A stretch of DNA of 6,799 nt from an uncultured Persicitalea sp. (GTDB lineage Bacteria > Bacteroidota > Bacteroidia > Cytophagales > Spirosomataceae): positions 1-6,799 of the forward strand of contig CATMVR010000276.1 of the NCBI GenBank assembly GCA_950075905.1, read 5' to 3'. The position numbers and the translations under genes were made by a program. Positions 1 through 4,725 of the stretch are shown here, piece by piece; positions within the stretch are counted from its first letter, which is position 1; each line of letters opens with the position of its first letter. The notes below the pieces were generated by a model. It had not been told where the DNA came from. It made no database searches and saw only the letters and a program-made list of their open reading frames with translations.

Positions 1-894
1 GGCAAGGCCCGGTACCAAACCCGCTAAACCCGACGAAACGTTGGTCAGCGAGCGGCTGGCAATTTTATCGTCAATATTTACCGTAGCTACGGCGCCGGTT
101 ACGTTGGCTCTTTTCTGGGTACCGTACCCTACTACTACCACTTCTTCCAGGGATTTGGTGTCGGTTTTCAGCGACACGTTGAGCGTAGATGCAGTTCCTA
201 CCGCGATTTCCTGCGAAATATAGCCAATGGAGCTAAACACCAGCACTGCCTCCGGACCGCTCACGCTGAGGGAGAATTTCCCTTCCACGTCAGTATTGGT
301 GCCATTTACGGTTCCTTTTTCCAGGATACTGACCCCCGGAATCCCCTCGCCGTCTTCGCCCTTCACCTGACCGGTTACCGTCACGACGGTGGTTTTGGCG
401 GCTACGTTAAGCATTTTGGCTACGGCCTCCGACTGAAACGGCTGCGTCATACCTCCCTTGGGCTCGCGGCTCGCTACCTGAGCGGGCGTAAAAGGAATAG
501 CACTCAACTGCTCAGAAACCGCTGCTTTGCGGGCCGGGTTTGGCATGACATAGATGGTTTCCTTCACCCGCCGAAAACTCAGGCCTGTTTCTTTCGAAAT
601 AGAACGGAGCACATTGCCAAGGCTGGTGTTCGAAAAATTGTTGTTTACCTTTTTGTTGTGCACCTGGTCTTTGGTGTACTGAAAATTAAGGCTGGTTTTT
701 TCCACAATTTTCACAAAGGCATCTTCCAGGCTCATGTTCCGGAGATTCACCGAAATCATGATTTCCTCGATGCTTTTTTCCTGACCTTTTTGGTCGGCAG
801 CGCTGAGCATTCCCACGGAAAAACACTGAAAAAGTATCCCGATAAGGGCGTACCTCGCCAGGGCACCGATTTGTGGTACTAGTTTGAATTGCAT
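1..894 (-). CDS. SusC/RagA-type TonB-dependent receptor with N-terminal STN signalling domain (5' part only)
   Basis: This is the first 298 codons of an outer-membrane TonB-dependent receptor; the rest lies beyond the left edge. Full-length relatives are usually 1,100 or more residues. The start is ATG at 894-892, and the frame is open to base 1. Visible order: a hydrophobic signal peptide (about residues 10-33, with a Ser-Ala-Ala end), an STN (secretin/TonB N-terminal) domain at about 48-118, a low-complexity linker at about 119-168, a CarboxypepD_reg-like beta-sandwich at about 171-245 (GIPGVSI and FSSIGY motifs), then EVVVVGYGTQKR at 251-262 and the start of the plug. In known FecA-type systems the STN domain contacts FecR in the periplasm. 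The FecR and sigma genes immediately upstream on the same strand fit that role. The substrate cannot be told from this part: a glycan or a ferric chelate are both possible. I see no clear Shine-Dalgarno sequence, which is normal for this phylum. Confidence 0.93.
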   Translation of the reverse strand, partial: MQFKLVPQIGALARYALIGILFQCFSVGMLSAADQKGQEKSIEEIMISVNLRNMSLEDAFVKIVEKTSLNFQYTKDQVHNKKVNNNFSNTSLGNVLRSISKETGLSFRRVKETIYVMPNPARKAAVSEQLSAIPFTPAQVASREPKGGMTQPFQSEAVAKMLNVAAKTTVVTVTGQVKGEDGEGIPGVSILEKGTVNGTNTDVEGKFSLSVSGPEAVLVFSSIGYISQEIAVGTASTLNVSLKTDTKSLEEVVVVGYGTQKRANVTGAVATVNIDDKIASRSLTNVSSGLAGLVPGLA

Positions 895-982
895 AGATTT
901 AAGGGTAAATTATTGGTTTAATTTTACAAAGCCGTTCTGTTTGTACGAGCTGCCACTCTAAAAACAGGCTACGGTGAGGAGG

Positions 983-1009
983 AAAACCGGCAAATTTTTT
1001 GTCGGTTTT
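983..1009. terminator. Hairpin between the fecR-like gene and the STN receptor; candidate terminator or attenuator
   Basis: Bases 983-994 pair with 998-1009 around a 3-base loop. The stem has 12 pairs when read as plus-strand RNA, including one G-U at 990/1002. In minus-strand RNA, the direction of the flanking genes, that position is an A-C mismatch. A T run continues to 1012 on the plus strand, and a short TTTT follows the stem on the minus strand. The structure is therefore a better terminator against plus-strand transcription. On the minus strand it could reduce read-through from fecR into the receptor gene or stabilise an mRNA end. The base pairing is seen directly; the function is inferred. 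Confidence 0.4.
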
Positions 1010-1051
1010 TTTCATTAGCTGCTGTTGGTTTTTGTCATCTTTTTTATCAAA

Positions 1052-2125
1052 TCATTTACTTATAAACACCTTATTATCAACTATTTTGTAGCTAAACAGA
1101 TCAGGATAGCGACATACATCCAGAATGTAGTCCACCGACTTGTTTTCGAACTTTCCGCTGAAACGCCAGGAGGAGTCCATCTGCACCTCCGGACTCAGCA
1201 CCACTTCCACCCCGTACCAGCGTTCGAGCTGACCGACAAGCTGCGAGAATCCCGCTTTTTCAAAATAAAGGATGCCATTTTTCCACCCCAGCAAATCATT
1301 TTCTTCAAAAGACGTGACCGTAATTTCCTGATTCTTTTTTTGGAGGGTAGCCATCTGATTTTTCGTCAGGATGACGTCATTTTCTGACTGAGTCGCAGGG
1401 CTGCTTTCCCGACGGGCATCGACGGCCACCTTGCCTTCTACTACGGCTACTTTTACCTCCTTACTTTCGGGATAGGCTTTCACCGTAAATTTGGTACCAA
1501 TCACTTCTACCCGTACCTCGTCGGTATAGATCAGGAAGGGAGCCTTCGGATTGGAAGCTACCTCAAAGTAGGCTTCGCCGCGAAGCTGCACCTCACGCTT
1601 ATCGCTCTCAAAATGTTCAGGATAACGCAGCACTGAGCCGGCGTTGAGCACTATTACGGTACCATCGGTAAGCTTTACGGTGAGTTGCTGCCCGTTCATT
1701 GCTTTCTTTTCGGCTAGCTGTTGAGATGAATCGTCAGAAGTTACCGGAAGGTAGCGGCTGCCCCACCATACGCCCAGCAGCAGTACCACCGAAGCTGCCA
1801 GCAGCTTGGCCCAGAGGGCAAAAACAGGACGGGCGCTTGCCTCTTCCTCTGGCTCACGGGTAGTACTCAGCGTTTTTTGGCGGACACTCTCCCATTCCAG
1901 ATCAAGGGTAGCTTCGGCCAACGGTTGGGCTTCAAAAGAGAGGGACAACAGAATTGCCCGGGCGGACTCCACAGTTTCGCGTTTTCCGGGGTTTTGTGCG
2001 AGCCATTCTTCCCAGACCGCCTGTTCCCAGGGAGCTGTTCCACGTACCCAAGCCACAAAGTCGTCGTCCAGCACAAAATCAGCCGCCGTATAGTCGTTGT
2101 ATAGTTCTTTCTCCAATACCTTCAA
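1052..2125 (-). CDS. FecR-family transmembrane anti-sigma factor (FecR plus DUF4974-like domains)
   Basis: This 357-residue protein is a single-pass inner-membrane regulator that would hold the neighbouring ECF sigma factor and receive a signal from the STN receptor. The N-terminal cytoplasmic part (about 1-100) is acidic and rich in Trp, as in FecR-type anti-sigma regions. One hydrophobic membrane segment lies at about 101-121. The periplasmic FecR domain spans about 144-236, with LTDGTVIVLNAGS followed by LRGEAYFEVA. A DUF4974-like C-terminal domain spans about 284-355 and carries the typical LYFEKAGFSQLVGQLERWYGV pattern. The length is normal for Bacteroidota FecR proteins. The start codon appears to be TTG (2125-2123): the frame upstream has no ATG or GTG before an in-frame stop, and the first internal ATG (residue 143) lies beyond the membrane segment. 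The gene lies between the sigma and receptor genes on the same strand, which supports a three-part signalling cassette. Confidence 0.93.
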   Translation of the reverse strand: MKVLEKELYNDYTAADFVLDDDFVAWVRGTAPWEQAVWEEWLAQNPGKRETVESARAILLSLSFEAQPLAEATLDLEWESVRQKTLSTTREPEEEASARPVFALWAKLLAASVVLLLGVWWGSRYLPVTSDDSSQQLAEKKAMNGQQLTVKLTDGTVIVLNAGSVLRYPEHFESDKREVQLRGEAYFEVASNPKAPFLIYTDEVRVEVIGTKFTVKAYPESKEVKVAVVEGKVAVDARRESSPATQSENDVILTKNQMATLQKKNQEITVTSFEENDLLGWKNGILYFEKAGFSQLVGQLERWYGVEVVLSPEVQMDSSWRFSGKFENKSVDYILDVCRYPDLFSYKIVDNKVFISK

Positions 2126-2155
2126 AATTGATCTATACCTGTATAAAGCTATCTT

Positions 2156-2180
2156 ATTCCCGGAGTGACCCTCGGGGAAT
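2156..2180. other. Imperfect hairpin in the leader of the fecR-like gene
   Basis: Bases 2156-2161 (ATTCCC) are the inverted complement of 2175-2180 (GGGAAT). Inside, after one G-G mismatch, three more pairs form (2163-2165 with 2171-2173). The structure sits about 30 bases upstream of the proposed TTG start, inside the 190-base gap after the sigma gene. A T-rich stretch follows it on the plus strand only, so it is a poor terminator for the minus-strand genes. It could be an mRNA structure, a regulator site or chance. Confidence 0.3.
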
Positions 2181-2315
2181 TATTTATTTTCTAAAAAAAA
2201 TGCAGAATAAATTTTCGGGAAGATTTTTCTGACAAAACCCACATGCTATCTTACTGATAGACAATGGCCTATAACATTTAAAACAAATTGAGAAAATCTT
2301 GAAATAATTGAAGGG

Positions 2316-2888
2316 TCAGTACCGCCGGAGGCGGGTTATCTCTTCGTTGAGGCCATCCAGGGCTTTGTAGATCAGTTTGTACACCGCCCGGGTAGTAATG
2401 TTCATTATGGCGGCAATTTCGGCAAACGATTGGTTGCCGTAGAATTTGAGGTACAGGGCTTCCTTTTGCCGTTCGGGTAGTTTCTCAATGCAGCTTTGCA
2501 ACAGAGCCAGAGTATCCAGGTCCGACTGATCCAGGATCAGCTTGGCCTCGGCCGACAACTCAGTTTGAATGGCAAAATGTTCGGAGCCAATCTCCACCCT
2601 ATTTCCCTGGTTTTTGATGCGTTTCAGGATTAGGCGGCGGAGCGAAGCCAGCAGGTAATTGCGGATCGAGGTAGTAGTCCCCAGGTACTCGCGGCGCTCC
2701 CAGATGGTTATGAACAGGATCTGAATGCACTCTTTGATCTCATCCTCATCTTTCAACAAGCGAAGGCCATAGATGTACAGAAAGCCGTAGTGCGCTTTAA
2801 AAATGGCTTCGAAAACGGAGGCATTCCCCGCTTTCAAAGATTCCCACTGTGTTGCGTCGACATGTGGCGTTTCACTCCCCAAATTCAT
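2316..2888 (-). CDS. ECF (FecI-like) RNA polymerase sigma-70 factor
   Basis: This 190-residue extracytoplasmic-function sigma factor would direct RNA polymerase to a small set of promoters, probably including that of the STN receptor downstream. Region 2 covers about residues 26-92: FEAIFKAHYGFLYIYGLRLL, a DE-rich helix, then the FITIWERREYL core-binding segment and RNYLLASLRR. After a variable linker, region 4 covers about 134-182: LPERQKEALYLKFYGNQSFAEIAAIMNI followed by the recognition helix TTRAVYKLIYKAL. The length is typical of Bacteroidota ECF factors. The start is ATG at 2888-2886; no Shine-Dalgarno sequence is evident. The fecR-like gene follows after 190 bases, a longer gap than the tight or overlapping spacing often seen, so fecR may also have its own promoter. 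By analogy with FecI/FecR, the sigma factor is inferred to be held by the FecR protein until the receptor binds its substrate. Confidence 0.93.
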   Translation of the reverse strand: MNLGSETPHVDATQWESLKAGNASVFEAIFKAHYGFLYIYGLRLLKDEDEIKECIQILFITIWERREYLGTTTSIRNYLLASLRRLILKRIKNQGNRVEIGSEHFAIQTELSAEAKLILDQSDLDTLALLQSCIEKLPERQKEALYLKFYGNQSFAEIAAIMNITTRAVYKLIYKALDGLNEEITRLRRY

Positions 2889-2904
2889 TTGCTTTTGTAA
2901 TTTA

Positions 2905-2939
2905 AACTCACTTACTGCCTCTGTCCTATTGGGTGAGTT
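2905..2939. repeat. 7-base inverted repeat (AACTCAC / GTGAGTT) upstream of the sigma gene
   Basis: The arms at 2905-2911 and 2933-2939 are perfect inverted complements separated by 21 bases. The nearer arm is 16 bases upstream of the sigma start codon. It could be a leader stem-loop or a binding site for a dimeric regulator. A 7-base match over this distance can also arise by chance. Confidence 0.3.
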
Positions 2940-3232
2940 CTGCCTGTACCGAAATGATTAATTATTTAACAACCTATTTTATCCAGGGAATTACGGTGCG
3001 TTCTACTCTGAAAATTCACCTTCTGACCGGCTACGTTTTCAGAAATTTGCCTTTGATTTTGGGGGGAGTAGGCATTGAGACAGCAAAAACTGCGACTTGC
3101 CTATGCTGCCTAGGACGTTTTTTTATGAGAGTATCCCTTACCCAAAACCAACTTCAATCGGGTATATTTCAAATTGGGACGATAAAAAAGGCAGGAGAAC
3201 TCTCCGACATCTGGCAGACTTTTCAGGTATGG

Positions 3233-3261
3233 TTGACAAAAGTAACATTTTATACTGATAG
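3233..3261 (+). promoter_or_regulatory. Weak candidate promoter for the L,D-transpeptidase gene
   Basis: TTGACA at 3233-3238 is followed, after 17 bases, by TGATAG at 3256-3261, about 41 bases before the ATG at 3303. The -35 match is perfect to the general sigma-70 consensus but the -10 match is poor (4 of 6 bases against TATAAT). The phylum usually uses a TTTG/TAnnTTTG type, which is not seen here. Treat it as a guess. Confidence 0.22.
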
Positions 3262-3302
3262 AAATCATACGGGATGGATAGACTTACGGTTAACTTGCCT
3301 CC

Positions 3303-4457
3303 ATGAACCGCATTTTATATCTACTCATACTGACATTGTTTACCGCGTCCCTCCTAACAGGTTGCCAGGCTTCGCCATTCCTGGCCCAAAAAATGGAGAA
3401 AACCCAGCCCGATACCCTTGCTCCCTACCGGCTAGTGGTTTTGCAAAGTTACATGGACTCCCTGGACATACCCGCACCGGCCTCCGTTGATTCTCTTTTT
3501 TCGACGCTGTATCGTCTGCGCTACGGCCGGCAGCCGCGCCACCTTTCCTACCTTGCACTCACCGGGCGTACCGACAGCACTCTGATTCATAATGAAATAG
3601 CAAATTTTCTGAACCCGGAAAATACAGATTTCCTGGCGGGGATCCGGGCTCTTGAACCCCGCGCTGCACCTTACCAGGCATTGAAGAAGCACTATTATCG
3701 GCTACGCCGCGAAGAAAAAACCGACAGCCTGACCGCAGTATACGAAGCCCTGAACACTTTCCGGTGGATGCAGCGATTCACGGATAGCACCTGCATTCTG
3801 ATAAATATTGCTGCCGCCGAGCTTGTGGTGCTGGAAGAAGAAGGAAACGTAGCGCTGCGCATGCGGACCATCGTGGGAAGCCGCTCGCATCAGACGCCCG
3901 CCTTTGCCTCCCACATCACTGAAATCATCACATACCCCTACTGGAACGTACCCCGGAGTATCGCCATCAACGAGATATTGCCTAAAGTAAAACGGGATGC
4001 TGGCTACCTCTCCCGCAACAACATGCAGGTCATCGGTGCCAACGGCCGGGTGGTTGACCCCGCCCAGCTCAACTGGTCGTCTTTCAGCAGGGCTAACTTC
4101 CCGTACCGGTTCCGGCAGTCGACGGGCTGCGACAATGCCCTCGGCCTGGTGAAATTCAACCTGGACAACCCCTACTCTATTTATCTGCACGACACCAACG
4201 CCCGCAGCCTGTTCAGTCGCACCAACCGTTGGCTGAGCCACGGCTGCATCCGGCTGCAAAAACCCACCGAACTGGCCAACCTCCTCCTGAATGAGGCTGT
4301 TTTTGACGAGGAATATCTCAACCAATGCCGCCTGGGCGCCCGGCCGGGGTCTATCAGGTTACCCGGCCCGGTGCCGGTTTTTATACTGTACCTACCAGCC
4401 GATGTTGACCAAACGGGAGCACTGCGGTGGCACCGCAATGTATATGGGTGGCCGTAA
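3303..4457 (+). CDS. Lipoprotein L,D-transpeptidase (YkuD superfamily, YcbB/LdtD-like)
   Basis: This 384-residue enzyme probably cross-links peptidoglycan stems (3-3 bonds) or attaches proteins to the wall; both reactions are known for YkuD-fold enzymes, and the sequence does not say which. It starts with a short lipoprotein signal peptide ending in LLTGC, with Cys21 as the likely lipidated residue, so the protein should be membrane-anchored on the periplasmic side. Residues about 60-135 resemble the helical scaffold region of YcbB proteins (SLFSTLYRLR, APYQALKKHYYRL). The YkuD domain begins near 164 (INIAAAELVVLEEEG) and includes RTIVGSRSHQTPAF, ITYPYWNVPRSIA, a capping insertion at about 225-275, IYLHDT (His296) and SHGCIRL, in which Cys315 is the nucleophile and His313 and Arg317 support it. 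YcbB relatives are usually about 500-600 residues and carry a peptidoglycan-binding domain before the catalytic part; here there is no room for one. An in-frame TAA at 3291-3293 fixes the ATG at 3303 as the first possible start. Confidence 0.94.
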   Translation: MNRILYLLILTLFTASLLTGCQASPFLAQKMEKTQPDTLAPYRLVVLQSYMDSLDIPAPASVDSLFSTLYRLRYGRQPRHLSYLALTGRTDSTLIHNEIANFLNPENTDFLAGIRALEPRAAPYQALKKHYYRLRREEKTDSLTAVYEALNTFRWMQRFTDSTCILINIAAAELVVLEEEGNVALRMRTIVGSRSHQTPAFASHITEIITYPYWNVPRSIAINEILPKVKRDAGYLSRNNMQVIGANGRVVDPAQLNWSSFSRANFPYRFRQSTGCDNALGLVKFNLDNPYSIYLHDTNARSLFSRTNRWLSHGCIRLQKPTELANLLLNEAVFDEEYLNQCRLGARPGSIRLPGPVPVFILYLPADVDQTGALRWHRNVYGWP

Positions 4458-4466
4458 TATACGGCC
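4450..4466 (+). terminator. Hairpin spanning the stop codon of the L,D-transpeptidase gene
   Basis: GGCCGTA at 4450-4456 and TACGGCC at 4460-4466 form a perfect 7-pair stem around a 3-base loop, and wobble pairs could extend it to about 10. The TAA stop (4455-4457) lies within it. No T run follows directly, so it does not fit a standard intrinsic terminator. It may protect the mRNA 3' end or act as a weak terminator. Confidence 0.35.
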
Positions 4467-4590
4467 GCTGTACTGCCTGTATAATCTTCTATAAATGGCC
4501 CTCCTAACTGCTTCCTTGATATTCTATACCCCAAATTTAAAAAAAGCGCCTTGTGGTTTTAATGATATTTTATCTCCATAATACAATATA

Positions 4591-4619
4591 TTGACAATTT
4601 CTACTTAAAAATATACAAT
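4591..4619 (+). promoter_or_regulatory. Candidate sigma-70-like promoter for the second SusC-type receptor
   Basis: TTGACA at 4591-4596, a 17-base spacer, and TACAAT at 4614-4619 match the general bacterial -35/-10 consensus at 11 of 12 positions. Transcription from here would give a leader of roughly 100 bases before the ATG at 4726. The caution is that the major sigma factor of Bacteroidota prefers a different motif (about TTTG and TAnnTTTG), and the region is so AT-rich that -10-like matches are expected by chance. Confidence 0.35.
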
Positions 4620-4633
4620 TTTATATTTTTATT

Positions 4634-4676
4634 TAAATATTTAGCGCTTTGTTCATTATTAAATAAATATTTAATA
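4634..4676. repeat. Pair of AT-only palindromes in the leader of the second SusC-type gene
   Basis: The perfect 10-base palindrome TAAATATTTA occurs at 4634-4643 and again at 4664-4673, 30 bases apart start to start. The second copy lies within a larger dyad with 9-base arms at 4657-4665 and 4668-4676. Both sit 50-90 bases before the start codon, downstream of the candidate promoter. They could be operator sites for a dimeric regulator. The low complexity of this region makes chance symmetry likely, so confidence in a function is low; the repeats themselves are plain to see. Confidence 0.35.
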
Positions 4677-4725
4677 CTTATATTTAGAAAATAATTTATT
4701 TTTCTAACCCTAAACAAACCACTTT

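Larger units (their letters stand above)
2889..3302. other. Divergent intergenic region with no convincing gene
   Basis: This 414-base stretch separates the minus-strand sigma gene from the plus-strand L,D-transpeptidase gene and should hold both promoters. One plus-strand frame is open through much of it and on into the transpeptidase gene, but its translation looks like no protein family and it has no convincing start. Small symmetric elements are present: AACTCAC/GTGAGTT arms at 2905-2911 and 2933-2939, and GGAGA-AC-TCTCC at 3194-3205. I see no tRNA-like or other recognisable RNA gene, and no good match to the Bacteroidota -7 motif TAnnTTTG. Confidence 0.6.

Noticed and set aside
905..930. 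Promoter TTTG / TAATTTAC before the STN receptor
   Set aside because: The two elements are only 14 bases apart on the minus strand, too close for the known spacing, and the -7 element is incomplete.
1025..1387. Plus-strand open frame of 120 codons opposite the end of the fecR-like gene
   Set aside because: It is antisense to the conserved DUF4974-like C-terminal part of the anti-sigma factor and has no recognisable features.
2126..2315. Bacteroidota-type promoter (TTTG / TAnnTTTG) before the fecR-like gene
   Set aside because: TTTG-like elements occur, but no TAnnTTTG match sits at the expected 19-21 base spacing, so no specific site is claimed.
3067..3122. Possible small-RNA terminator (GTAGGCA...TGCCTAT stem, CCTA/TAGG stem, T run at about 3118-3124)
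   Set aside because: The stems are short, with large loops or only four pairs, and none lies directly against the T run; no promoter for a small RNA is evident.
2933..3490. Plus-strand open frame of 185 codons beginning in the divergent gap
   Set aside because: It starts at a GTG inside the sigma leader, overlaps the well-supported L,D-transpeptidase gene by nearly 190 bases in another frame, and its translation shows no domain, signal peptide or family likeness.
3702..4325. Minus-strand open frame of 207 codons inside the L,D-transpeptidase gene
   Set aside because: It lies fully antisense to a gene with clear catalytic motifs; its length is explained by the GC-rich codons of that gene, and the translation resembles no known protein.
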